A DNA stretch of 12,743 bases from JAFTYR01 sp964571375 (GTDB lineage: Bacteria; Pseudomonadota; Gammaproteobacteria; Burkholderiales; Burkholderiaceae_F): assembly GCA_964571375.1 (NCBI GenBank), contig CAZNBL010000038.1:1-12743 (forward strand). The letters run 5' to 3'. The position numbers and the translations under genes are program-made. Shown piece by piece: positions 1-6,427 of this stretch. The stretch's first letter is position 1, and each line of letters opens with the position of its first letter. Below the pieces are notes generated by a model. That model made no database searches. It worked only from the letters and a program-made list of their open reading frames with translations, and had not been told where the DNA came from.

Positions 1-2207
1 TAGGTATCCTGCTTCTGCTTTTCCTTGAGCTCTTCGATCAGAAGGCTCTGCAGGCGGCGCTCCGACTCTTCCCGCGTTCTTCTCTGACGCATCTCGTCCT
101 GGGCAATCCGGTTTCGCTCCGAGAGGACTTCGGATAACTTCCGGCGCGCGTCATCGGAAGCCTGCACCGCGGCTTTAAGCGAGCCTTCGAGTTCTCTCAG
201 TTCTCTTTTTCTCGCAAGACTTCCCGAATCCGCAGACGCCGCTCCCGCCAAAACCAGGCCGTGAGCGGTAACGGTTTCGCCTCCGGGCAGCAGAAACGCC
301 GCTCCCTTCGGAAGATGCTCTCGATTTGCAAGCGCTTCTTCCATCGTATCGGCTGCAAAAAAGCGTCCGAGCCAGTCTCCGAGCACCGCAGGCACCGATT
401 CCGGATTCTCAATCTTGTCGAGAAGCGATACGAGTCCCGCCTTGGTCTTTGCAACCGCGCCCGTCGCTCCGCTGTAGAGTACCAAAGGAGTACCCGGGAG
501 TTTTTCTGCGGCCGCGCACCAAAGCTGCGGCGCATCTTCGGCAATTTCAAACGCCTGCAGGCGGCCTGCAAGCGCAGCTTCCACCGCCTTTTCCCAACCG
601 GGTTTAACCCGGAACATATCGGCAAACTGAACCGATTGCTCTGCGGCAAGACCTAAGCGGCGAACCTTGTCGGCAAGAGGCGATGCGGCTCTCTTGGCTC
701 TCGCTTCCCACTCGGCCAAAGCTGCGTGACGCGCTTCGATTTTCTGCCGTTCGACGGCGGTTTTGTCGCGCAACTCTTCGGCTGCCGTGACAGTCTTCTG
801 TACGTCGCGGCTCTTTTCCTGAAGAAGGGTTTCAGAAGCCTTCGCCTCTGCGATTTTCGCTTTGAGCGCTTCTTCTTCCGACAAAATCTCGGCTAAGCGC
901 GCTTTCTTGGGAACTGCGAGTGCGGCAAGTTCCTTTTCGTGGCGTTCTGCGCGACGCGCGGCATCTCTCTCACGGCTCTCCGCGCTCTGCAATCGGAACT
1001 TTGCGTCCTGCAGGCGGCGCTCGGCTTCTCTGACGCGCCGTGCTGCGGCGTCGGCCGCACCGCGAATATCAAAGAGGCGCTTTTCGGCGCTCTTTTGCTT
1101 TTTGATCTGTTCGGCAAGCGCTTCTCTTTCTTCCTCGGCTCCGGGGCCGCCCGAGGCCATCTCGGCTCTTAAGGCTTCGAGATCCTCTGTCAGACGCTTT
1201 TCGTCCGCGCGTCTTTCCGCAATCTGTTCGCGCCGCTCCGCTGCGTCCCGCGTAAGTTCGTTTCTGCGGTTGCGAATCGAAGCGATCGAATGCTTCAAAG
1301 ACTCGATTTCAGAGGCTTTGACACGCTTTTCGCCCTGCATTTCGATTAACTTCTGCTCGGCAAAGGAGGCGTTTTCCTTCTGCGCGGCAAGCTTGTCCGC
1401 AAAAGCCGCCGCTTCGATTTCGGCGTTCTGCAGCGCCGTCTGCGACGATGTAAACGCCGCTTCGCTTTCCTTTAAGCCGTAAGCGGCCGAACACTTTTCA
1501 AGGTATGCCTCGGTAATGCGCTTCGCTTCCAATTCGTCGCGGCAGGCCTTGTATTCGCGTGCGGTTTTGGCCTGTCCTTCGAGGCGCTCGATGGTTTCGC
1601 CCTGCTCCCGAAGAATGTCTTCGATGCGGGCAAGATTGCGTCTGGAAGCTTCAAGACTGTTTTCGGTTTCCTGGCGTCTCTGGCGGTAAAGCGAGACGCC
1701 TGCGGCTTCTTCAAGCCGTGCTCTCATGTCTTCGGGGCGTGCTTCGACAATCGCGCTGATATCGCCCTGACCGATGATGGCGTAAGAGGCGGCACCGAGC
1801 CCGGTGCCCATAAAGATTTTCTGAATGTCTTTGAGACGGACGACCTTGTTGTTGATCGTATAGACGGACTGACCGGTCGCGCGCACAAGTTCCCGCTTGA
1901 CCGAGAGTTCCGGGTACTGACTCCAGATGCCGCCGAAATCGCCTTCTTCGTTATCGAAGAAAAGTTCGACGCTCGCGCGCCCCATCGCTTTGCGGCTTTC
2001 GCTGCCGTTAAAAATAACGTCGGTCATTTCCGCGCCGCGAAGTTTCGACGCGCTTCTTTCGCCGAGCACCCAGCGCACGGCATCAATGATGTTGGATTTA
2101 CCGCATCCGTTCGGGCCCACGACGCCCGTCATGTCGCCCGGGATATCGACCCGAACCACATCGGCAAACGACTTGAATCCTGATAATTTGATGTACCTTA
2201 AGCGCAC
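1..2207 (-). CDS. smc: Chromosome segregation protein SMC, N-terminal about 735 residues (3' end outside window)
   Basis: Structural maintenance of chromosomes ATPase, the core of bacterial condensin, which works as a homodimer with ScpA/ScpB on the nucleoid. I translated the minus strand from 2207 and found no stop down to the left edge. The N-terminal ATPase half carries Walker A GPNGCGKSN (residues 31-39) after the family opening KLSGFKSFAD, then a Q-loop region (YAIIGQGDISAIV) and the RLEEAAG stretch leading into the first coiled coil (about 170-505, rich in Glu, Arg, Ala and Leu). The hinge starts near residue 510 (RRLGLAAEQSVQFADMF) and the returning coiled coil begins near 680. Full-length proteins have about 1,170-1,190 residues, so some 440 C-terminal residues, with signature and Walker B, lie off-window. 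The start is GTG: an in-frame stop lies 9 codons upstream with no ATG between, and MRLRYIKL fits the family. No strong Shine-Dalgarno is visible. In betaproteobacteria zipA and ligA often follow; not visible here. Confidence 0.96.
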   Translation of the reverse strand, partial: MRLRYIKLSGFKSFADVVRVDIPGDMTGVVGPNGCGKSNIIDAVRWVLGERSASKLRGAEMTDVIFNGSESRKAMGRASVELFFDNEEGDFGGIWSQYPELSVKRELVRATGQSVYTINNKVVRLKDIQKIFMGTGLGAASYAIIGQGDISAIVEARPEDMRARLEEAAGVSLYRQRRQETENSLEASRRNLARIEDILREQGETIERLEGQAKTAREYKACRDELEAKRITEAYLEKCSAAYGLKESEAAFTSSQTALQNAEIEAAAFADKLAAQKENASFAEQKLIEMQGEKRVKASEIESLKHSIASIRNRRNELTRDAAERREQIAERRADEKRLTEDLEALRAEMASGGPGAEEEREALAEQIKKQKSAEKRLFDIRGAADAAARRVREAERRLQDAKFRLQSAESRERDAARRAERHEKELAALAVPKKARLAEILSEEEALKAKIAEAKASETLLQEKSRDVQKTVTAAEELRDKTAVERQKIEARHAALAEWEARAKRAASPLADKVRRLGLAAEQSVQFADMFRVKPGWEKAVEAALAGRLQAFEIAEDAPQLWCAAAEKLPGTPLVLYSGATGAVAKTKAGLVSLLDKIENPESVPAVLGDWLGRFFAADTMEEALANREHLPKGAAFLLPGGETVTAHGLVLAGAASADSGSLARKRELRELEGSLKAAVQASDDARRKLSEVLSERNRIAQDEMRQRRTREESERRLQSLLIEELKEKQKQDT

Positions 2208-2355
2208 TTTGTTGTGTTTCCGTCTTCGAACCTGTCATTATCTCACGGGTAAGCAAGCCCCATGAGTGCGGTTTACATTATGCAAATGCCTGCGTCGGCT
2301 TACGGCGCAGCAACGCATCCCCCCATTGCGTTACATCCGCGCGACAAAAAATACG

Positions 2356-2496
2356 CCGCAGATTTTGCGCTCCCTCTGAACGGCGTTCAGGAAGAAAGCA
2401 CTTTGATCCCGAGCGCAAAAAGAGAGGCTTAAAAGCGCATCCGCACCCGCCCGATTTCGCGCAGAGCTCCTGCCACAGCGCATCTGCGGACTTTTT
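2356..2496 (+). ncRNA. Candidate structured RNA or complex terminator of unknown family (strand uncertain)
   Basis: Seen directly: an outer 7-bp helix CCGCAGA (2356-2362) with TCTGCGG (2483-2489); directly inside it a perfect 10-bp helix TTTTGCGCTC (2363-2372) with GAGCGCAAAA (2411-2420); inside that a perfect hairpin CTGAAC-GGC-GTTCAG (2376-2390). A T5 run follows the outer helix at 2492-2496, and an A6 run precedes it at 2346-2351. The 5' arm has a second possible partner: TGCGCT (2366-2371) can pair with AGCGCA (2477-2482), stacked on the outer helix, so two folds exclude each other. The plus strand is preferred because the T run starts closer to the stem. No convincing promoter precedes it. 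It could be a small RNA, a bidirectional terminator with a structured loop, or DNA-level repeats. I could not place it in a known RNA family. Confidence 0.33.
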
Positions 2497-2501
2497 CCCC
2501 G

Positions 2502-2538
2502 ATGCCGCAACCTATCGGAGAAGTCGGTTTTTCGGCAT
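2502..2538. repeat. Imperfect hairpin upstream of queF
   Basis: ATGCCG (2502-2507) pairs with CGGCAT (2533-2538), and inside it AACC (2509-2512) pairs with GGTT (2526-2529), with a C opposite TTT as an internal loop and a 13-nt apical loop. No T run directly follows on either strand, so it is not a simple terminator. Its role is unknown; it may belong with the structured element just upstream. Confidence 0.35.
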
Positions 2539-2566
2539 AAACCCCGTAAAAAAATTAGAATTCCGC

Positions 2567-2579
2567 CCTTTTCAAAAGG
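2567..2579. repeat. 13-bp palindrome CCTTTTCAAAAGG upstream of queF
   Basis: CCTTTT and AAAAGG are perfect inverted copies around a central C. A 1-nt centre cannot form an RNA hairpin without losing pairs, so a protein-binding DNA site is the more natural reading. It lies about 109 bp upstream of the proposed queF -10 box in an AT-rich stretch. The function is not known. Confidence 0.25.
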
Positions 2580-2663
2580 ATTGAAACGGTTTAAAACGCG
2601 AAGAAATGAGAACTTTTTTCGTTTTCTTCCGCTCCGTTCTTCCCTATACTTGCCCTTTATATA

Positions 2664-2693
2664 GGGAGAGCCTCTCCCTCTCCCATTTATAAT
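2664..2693 (+). promoter_or_regulatory. Probable queF promoter: -10 box with inverted repeat in place of a -35 box
   Basis: A perfect -10 hexamer TATAAT lies at 2688-2693. No TTGACA-like hexamer lies 16-18 bp upstream. That position holds a perfect inverted repeat GGGAGA-GCC-TCTCCC (2664-2678), and its right arm is repeated in tandem at 2679-2684. Transcription would start near 2700, giving a leader of about 24 nt to the ATG at 2724 and only about 6 nt to the ATG at 2706. The repeat could be an operator for an activator or repressor; the regulator is unknown. The leader is too short for a riboswitch if this promoter is the one used. Confidence 0.5.
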
Positions 2694-2723
2694 GGATAAG
2701 TTTTAATGGAGATTTGTTTACGT

Positions 2724-3143
2724 ATGTCGACCAAACCGTCTAAAAATCTGGAAACTTTCCCGAACCCGCAGCCGAACCGCGATTATCTGATTCACATCGA
2801 AATCCCGGAATTCACATCGCTCTGCCCTCTGACCGGTCAGCCCGACTTTGCCACCCTGCTGCTCGACTACATCCCTGACGAAAAGAACGTCGAACTGAAG
2901 GCCCTGAAGCTCTACATGTGGAGCTACCGCGAAGAAGGCGCTTTCCATGAAACCGTCACCAACCAGATCCTCGACGATCTCGTAGCCGCAACAGAACCGC
3001 GCTACATGCGTCTTAAGGCCAAGTGGTGGGTCCGCGGCGGCATCTACACCACTGTCGTTGCCGAATACCGTAAAGACGGCTGGAAGCCCCTTGAAACCGT
3101 TCAGCTGCCCGAGTTCGAATCCAACGATCCGACACGCGGTTAA
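2724..3143 (+). CDS. queF: NADPH-dependent 7-cyano-7-deazaguanine (preQ0) reductase, short form
   Basis: Reduces the nitrile of preQ0 to preQ1 in queuosine tRNA synthesis, in the cytosol. The 139-residue protein matches the short, single-domain (type I, YkvM-like) form. Family landmarks: PEFTSLCPLTGQPDF with the nucleophile Cys34 (thioimide intermediate) and acid Asp41; the NADPH-binding signature ELKALKLY (57-64); and FHE (74-76), whose His75 and Glu76 keep the Bacillus enzyme's spacing from the cysteine. The 2724 ATG is chosen over an in-frame ATG at 2706: GGAG at 2708-2711 then acts as ribosome binding site, though the 12-nt spacing is long, the leader has a workable length, and the N-terminus MSTKPSKN fits better. 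The gene stands alone between its own promoter and terminator. Confidence 0.95.
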   Translation: MSTKPSKNLETFPNPQPNRDYLIHIEIPEFTSLCPLTGQPDFATLLLDYIPDEKNVELKALKLYMWSYREEGAFHETVTNQILDDLVAATEPRYMRLKAKWWVRGGIYTTVVAEYRKDGWKPLETVQLPEFESNDPTRG

Positions 3144-3151
3144 TTTTCGAT

Positions 3152-3188
3152 ACTGAGACTCCGGAGAAGACTCTCCGGAGTTTTCAGT
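3152..3188 (+). terminator. Intrinsic terminator of queF
   Basis: A perfect 10-bp stem ACTCCGGAGA (3158-3167) / TCTCCGGAGT (3172-3181) with a 4-nt AGAC loop sits 14 nt after the queF stop. A short outer helix ACTGA/TCAGT (3152-3156 / 3184-3188) extends it across a small internal loop. The T tract is short (TTTT, 3181-3184), but stem strength and position make termination likely. It separates queF from the dap genes. Confidence 0.75.
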
Positions 3189-3229
3189 CCCGAAAGATAC
3201 GACAAACTCAATCTCGTATTTACGTTTTT

Positions 3230-4411
3230 ATGAATCCCGATCTTTCACTGACACGCCCCTACCCCTTTGCCCGGCTCAGAAAGCTGTTTGAAGGAGCAAA
3301 GCTGCCCGAGAACCTGCGTCATATCGCTCTTTCCATCGGTGAGCCCAAACACAGCGTGGCTCCCGTGGTGCTCGACGCCGTCAGAGAAAATCTCGCCCTC
3401 TTGGAAAAGTATCCGTCGACCGCCGGCGACATCCGCCTTCGCGAAGCCATCGCCGCCTGGATCCTGCGCCGCTACGGCACAGCGCTCGACCCCGCCACTC
3501 AGGTCATCACCTGCTCGGGCTCGAGAGAGGCACTTTTCTCCTGTGTTCAGGCCTGTGTGGATCGGACAAAAAATGCGCTCGTCGGCATCCCGACCCCCTT
3601 CTATCAGATCTATGAAGGTGCGACGTTCCTTGCGGGCGCAGAACCTAAATTCCTTGCCTGTACCGAAGAGACCGGTTTCGCTCCGGACTTGGATTCGGTT
3701 ACCGAAGAAGAATGGAAGCGCATGCAGTTCTTCTTCGTCTGTTCTCCGAACAATCCGACGGGCCGCGTTCTGGGTCTCGACTTCTGGAAGAAGCTTTTCG
3801 AGCTCTCCGACCGCTACGACTTCATCATCGGCAGCGACGAGTGCTATTCCGAAATCTACTTCGACGAAGCCAATCCCCCGCTCGGCGCCTTAGAAGCCTG
3901 CCGCAAGCTCGGCCGCCACGATTACCGCCGTCTCGTCGTCTTTTCGAGTCTTTCGAAGAGAAGCAACCTGCCCGGCATGCGAAGCGGCTTTATTGCGGGC
4001 GATGCCGCCATCATCAAGCCCTTCCTGCTCTACCGCACCTATGAAGGGTGCGCTATGAGCGGCGTCTTCCAGGAAGCAAGCATTGCCGCCTGGAACGATG
4101 AAGCACACGTCATCGAAAACCGCAGACTCTATCGCGAGAAGTTCGAAGTGGCTCTGCCCCTGATTCAGAAGTCGCTTAAGGTCGAAATGCCGGACGCAGG
4201 CTTCTATCTCTGGGCCAAAACGCCGATCGACGACGAGGTCTACGCACGCCGCCTTTACGAAGAAAAGGGCGTGACGGTACTTCCGGGTTCTTACTTGAGC
4301 CGGGAGGCCGACGGAGTAAATCCCGGCAAGGGTTATGTACGAATTGCTCTGGTTGCCACCACGGACGAAGTCCGCGAAGCAGCCGAGAGAATTGCAGAAT
4401 TCCGACCGTGA
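3230..4411 (+). CDS. dapC: Succinyldiaminopimelate aminotransferase
   Basis: PLP-dependent class I/II (fold type I) aminotransferase making N-succinyl-LL-2,6-diaminopimelate from N-succinyl-2-amino-6-oxopimelate and glutamate, the step after DapD. The 393 residues are the usual length. Landmarks: N-terminal NPDLSLTRPYPFARLRKLF and SIGEPKH, typical of proteobacterial DapC; SPNNPTG (172-178); Asp203 in GSDECYSEIYFDE, which contacts the PLP ring nitrogen; and the Schiff-base Lys243 in SSLSKRSNLPGMRSGF. The adjacent dapD and dapE favour DapC over a generic aminotransferase. The start has no Shine-Dalgarno (TACGTTTTTATG). A TATTTA hexamer at 3217-3222 could give a leaderless or very short-leader transcript, but this is speculative. 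Confidence 0.94.
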   Translation: MNPDLSLTRPYPFARLRKLFEGAKLPENLRHIALSIGEPKHSVAPVVLDAVRENLALLEKYPSTAGDIRLREAIAAWILRRYGTALDPATQVITCSGSREALFSCVQACVDRTKNALVGIPTPFYQIYEGATFLAGAEPKFLACTEETGFAPDLDSVTEEEWKRMQFFFVCSPNNPTGRVLGLDFWKKLFELSDRYDFIIGSDECYSEIYFDEANPPLGALEACRKLGRHDYRRLVVFSSLSKRSNLPGMRSGFIAGDAAIIKPFLLYRTYEGCAMSGVFQEASIAAWNDEAHVIENRRLYREKFEVALPLIQKSLKVEMPDAGFYLWAKTPIDDEVYARRLYEEKGVTVLPGSYLSREADGVNPGKGYVRIALVATTDEVREAAERIAEFRP

Positions 4412-4423
4412 TAAAACACGGTC
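4404..4423 (+). promoter_or_regulatory. Hairpin overlapping the dapC stop codon
   Basis: GACCGTG (4404-4410) and CACGGTC (4417-4423) form a perfect 7-bp stem with an ATAAAA loop. The dapC TGA (4409-4411) lies in the end of the left arm and the start of the loop. A TTTT run comes only at 4430-4433, 6 nt after the stem, so it is at best a partial terminator. It could reduce read-through into dapD or protect an mRNA end. Ribosomes finishing dapC would melt it, so it may sense dapC translation (inference). Confidence 0.45.
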
Positions 4424-4465
4424 AAGAAGTTTTAAAAACAACAAGCAAATTCAAAGGAGAAGCTT

Positions 4466-5275
4466 ATGTTGCTCGACAAGAATCTGATTGAACACGCCTT
4501 CAACGTACCTGCAGAACACTACGGTCCGGACGTTCTCAACGCTCTCGACAACGTTATGCGTCGTCTCGAAAGCGGCGAACTGCGCGTTGCCGAAAAGTAT
4601 GACGGCCGTCACTGGGAAACCAAGGAATGGGTCAAGAAGGCCGTTCTGATGTGCTTTAAGGTTTGGCCGAACCGCGTCGTCCGCTCCGGTCCCGCCGCTT
4701 TCTACGACAAGGTTCCCCTGCTCTTCGAAGGCAAGGAAGACGAAGAAATCGCAGCCAGCGGTTTCCGCACTGTTCCGGGCGCTGTTGTCCGCCGCGGTAC
4801 CTACATCTCCAAGGGCGCTGTTCTTATGCCGAGCTTTGTGAACATCGGTGCTTACATCGGTGAAAACACAATGATCGATACATGGGCAACTGTCGGCTCC
4901 TGCGCTCAGATCGGCGCCAACTGCCACCTCTCCGGCGGCGTCGGCATCGGCGGCGTTCTCGAACCGCTCCAGTCCAACCCGACCATCATCGAAGACAACT
5001 GCTTCATCGGCGCACGCAGTGAAATCGTCGAAGGCGTTATCGTCGAAGCCAACAGCGTCATCTCCATGGGCGTCTTCATCGGTCAGAGCACCAAGATTTA
5101 CGACCGTACAACCGGCGAAATCTACCAGGGCCGCGTTCCCGAAGGTTCCGTTGTCGTTCCGGGCAGCCTCCCGAGCAAGGACGGCAAGTACAACCTCAAC
5201 TGCGCCGTCATCGTCAAGCGCGTCGATGAAAAGACACGCGCCAAGACAAGCATCAACGAACTGCTCCGCGACTGA
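4466..5275 (+). CDS. dapD: 2,3,4,5-tetrahydropyridine-2,6-dicarboxylate N-succinyltransferase
   Basis: Transfers succinyl from succinyl-CoA to tetrahydrodipicolinate, committing it to the succinylase branch of lysine/meso-diaminopimelate synthesis; a cytosolic trimer. The 269 residues are close to the E. coli protein. An N-terminal helical domain (1-about 100, with SGELRVAEKYDG) is followed by a left-handed beta-helix of hexapeptide repeats (about 105-245). Strong family blocks are MIDTWATVGSCAQIG with catalytic Asp138, HLSGGVGIGGVLEPLQ, and PTIIEDNCFIGARSEIVEGV. The C-terminal SKDGKYNLNCAVIVKRVD and KTSINELLRD are also typical. The ATG has a near-perfect ribosome binding site (AAAGGAGA, 4454-4461), the strongest in this cluster, which suggests high independent translation. 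Confidence 0.98.
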   Translation: MLLDKNLIEHAFNVPAEHYGPDVLNALDNVMRRLESGELRVAEKYDGRHWETKEWVKKAVLMCFKVWPNRVVRSGPAAFYDKVPLLFEGKEDEEIAASGFRTVPGAVVRRGTYISKGAVLMPSFVNIGAYIGENTMIDTWATVGSCAQIGANCHLSGGVGIGGVLEPLQSNPTIIEDNCFIGARSEIVEGVIVEANSVISMGVFIGQSTKIYDRTTGEIYQGRVPEGSVVVPGSLPSKDGKYNLNCAVIVKRVDEKTRAKTSINELLRD

Positions 5276-5282
5276 TTTGTCT

Positions 5283-6425
5283 ATGACTGATACCTTCGGG
5301 CTCACCTGCGATCTGCTGTCGCGCCGCTCCGTCACACCGTGCGATGCGGGCTGCCAGGACGTGATCGCAGACTTCTTAAAGGAAGTCGGATTCGCTTCCC
5401 GCACCATTGCGAGAGGCGAGACCGTCAACCTTTGGGTGCAAAAGGGCTCGAAGGCGCCGCTCTTTCTCTTTGCGGGCCACACCGATGTGGTCCCCGAAGG
5501 GAATCCGGCGGACTGGGTAAGCGATGCGTTTACCCCGACGGTCCGCGACGGCCGCCTCTATGCGAGAGGAGCCGCGGACATGAAGACGTCGGATGCCGCG
5601 TTTGCATCCGCCGCCCGCCGCTTTGTCACGGATTACCCGAACCATAAAGGTTCGATCGCCATGCTGCTTACCAGCGACGAAGAAGGCGACGGCTACGACG
5701 GCACGGTTTACGCCGTCGAAGTTCTTAAAAGCGAAGGCATTGCGCCCGAGTGGTGCATTGTCGGAGAGCCGAGCTGCTCCGAAGTGCTCGGAGACACGAT
5801 TAAAAACGGACGCCGCGGTTCTTTGAACGGCAAACTTACCGTTCGCGGCATTCAGGGTCATGTGGCCTATCCGGAAAAAGTTTTAAACCCGATTCATGCG
5901 GCATCCGCCATTGCCGCCGAGCTCGCTTCCCGCACATGGGGCGAGGCTTACCCGGGCTTCCCGATGAGCTCTTTCCAGATAAGCAATATGAATGCAGGTA
6001 CAGGGGCCGTCAACGTCGTACCCGCTTCCTGCACGATTCTTTTTAACATCCGCTACAACCCGTCGGTAACGGCTGAAAGTCTCATCGAAGAAATCGAAGC
6101 GATCTGCCGCGCGCATACCGACAAAGCCGGTGCTTCCTTCGACATCGAATGGAAAAAGAGCGCTTTCCCCTTTGCTACGTCGGGCGAAGCGCTGTCAAAA
6201 GCACTCGGCGATGCCTGCGAAAAAACGACGGGGGTGCGCCCCGGATTTTCGACGGGCGGCGGCACGAGCGACGCACGCTTTATCAGCCGCTGGTGCGCGG
6301 ATGTGGTCGAGTTCGGACCGACCAACGAAAGCATTCACAAAGTCAACGAAAGCATCCCGGTCGGGGATGTCGACCGATTGGCTGAAATTTATTATCAAAC
6401 CCTCGTTCATTTACTTGCGGAGTAA
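5283..6425 (+). CDS. dapE: Succinyl-diaminopimelate desuccinylase
   Basis: Zinc metallohydrolase (M20 family) cleaving N-succinyl-LL-diaminopimelate to LL-diaminopimelate and succinate. From the ATG at 5283 the protein has 380 residues, the family length. All metal and catalytic residues are in place: His66 and Asp68 (GHTDVVP), bridging Asp99 (ARGAADMK), general base Glu133 and ligand Glu134 (SDEEGDG), Glu162 (VGEPS), His352 (ESIHKVNE). The dimerisation domain includes NGRRGSL and QGHVAYP. The frame stays open upstream to 5019, but that part overlaps dapD in another frame, is low-complexity and lacks M20 features, so it is excluded. A TTG at 5277 is possible but less likely. The gap to dapD is 7 nt without a clear Shine-Dalgarno, suggesting translational coupling. 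DMK is followed by Thr102 rather than the usual small Gly or Ser. Confidence 0.97.
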   Translation: MTDTFGLTCDLLSRRSVTPCDAGCQDVIADFLKEVGFASRTIARGETVNLWVQKGSKAPLFLFAGHTDVVPEGNPADWVSDAFTPTVRDGRLYARGAADMKTSDAAFASAARRFVTDYPNHKGSIAMLLTSDEEGDGYDGTVYAVEVLKSEGIAPEWCIVGEPSCSEVLGDTIKNGRRGSLNGKLTVRGIQGHVAYPEKVLNPIHAASAIAAELASRTWGEAYPGFPMSSFQISNMNAGTGAVNVVPASCTILFNIRYNPSVTAESLIEEIEAICRAHTDKAGASFDIEWKKSAFPFATSGEALSKALGDACEKTTGVRPGFSTGGGTSDARFISRWCADVVEFGPTNESIHKVNESIPVGDVDRLAEIYYQTLVHLLAE

Positions 6426-6427
6426 TC

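Larger units (their letters stand above)
2208..2723. other. Divergent intergenic region between smc and queF
   Basis: This 516-bp stretch has no credible protein-coding gene. It must hold the smc promoter (minus) and the queF promoter (plus). From left to right I see: a GC-rich part next to smc with a short imperfect stem around 2290-2310; a nested inverted-repeat element at 2356-2496; a hairpin at 2502-2538 (ATGCCG and AACC pairing with GGTT and CGGCAT); an AT-rich part from 2540 with the 13-bp palindrome CCTTTTCAAAAGG at 2567-2579; and the queF promoter area at 2664-2693. No good smc promoter could be assigned: CATAAT- and GATAAT-like hexamers occur on the minus strand near 2235-2280, but without -35 partners. 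Confidence 0.7.

Noticed and set aside
48..1024. Repeated CTGCAGGCGGCGCTC segments (48-62 and about 1009-1023)
   Set aside because: Both copies encode the same Arg-Arg-Leu-Gln stretch in the two SMC coiled-coil arms. This is coding-level similarity with favoured codons, not a mobile or regulatory repeat.
862..1482. 206-codon open frame on the plus strand opposite smc
   Set aside because: A Ser/Ala/Arg-rich translation that is the reverse image of the SMC coiled coil; it has no independent coding evidence.
1927..2265. 112-codon plus-strand frame across the smc start
   Set aside because: It mostly overlaps the conserved SMC ATPase head on the other strand and has no ribosome binding site.
2356..2496. 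6S RNA (ssrS) on either strand
   Set aside because: Short stretches resemble 6S RNA (GAGAGGCTTAAAAGCG on plus; a TGAAC hairpin then CTGCGGCG on minus), but the element is about 135 nt, not about 180, lacks the long terminal stem and central-bubble layout, and has no good promoter.
2706..2723. Earlier queF start at the ATG at 2706
   Set aside because: It has no good ribosome binding site and would leave only about 6 nt of leader after the predicted transcription start; MEICLR is not typical of QueF.
2600..2723. preQ1 riboswitch upstream of queF
   Set aside because: No preQ1-I or preQ1-II pattern (small stem-loop with A-rich tail pairing and a C-rich specificity segment) could be laid on this sequence, and the probable transcription start leaves only about 24 nt of leader.
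5019..5282. N-terminal extension of dapE by 88 codons
   Set aside because: It is an out-of-frame reading of dapD, low-complexity (Ser/Ala/Arg/Thr) and outside the M20 family length; the ATG at 5283 gives the expected N-terminus.
4451..5482. 343-codon open frame on the minus strand opposite dapD
   Set aside because: Antisense to the strongly conserved DapD. Its composition (repeated Asp/Ala/Val runs) mirrors the dapD codons and no domain or ribosome binding site is seen.
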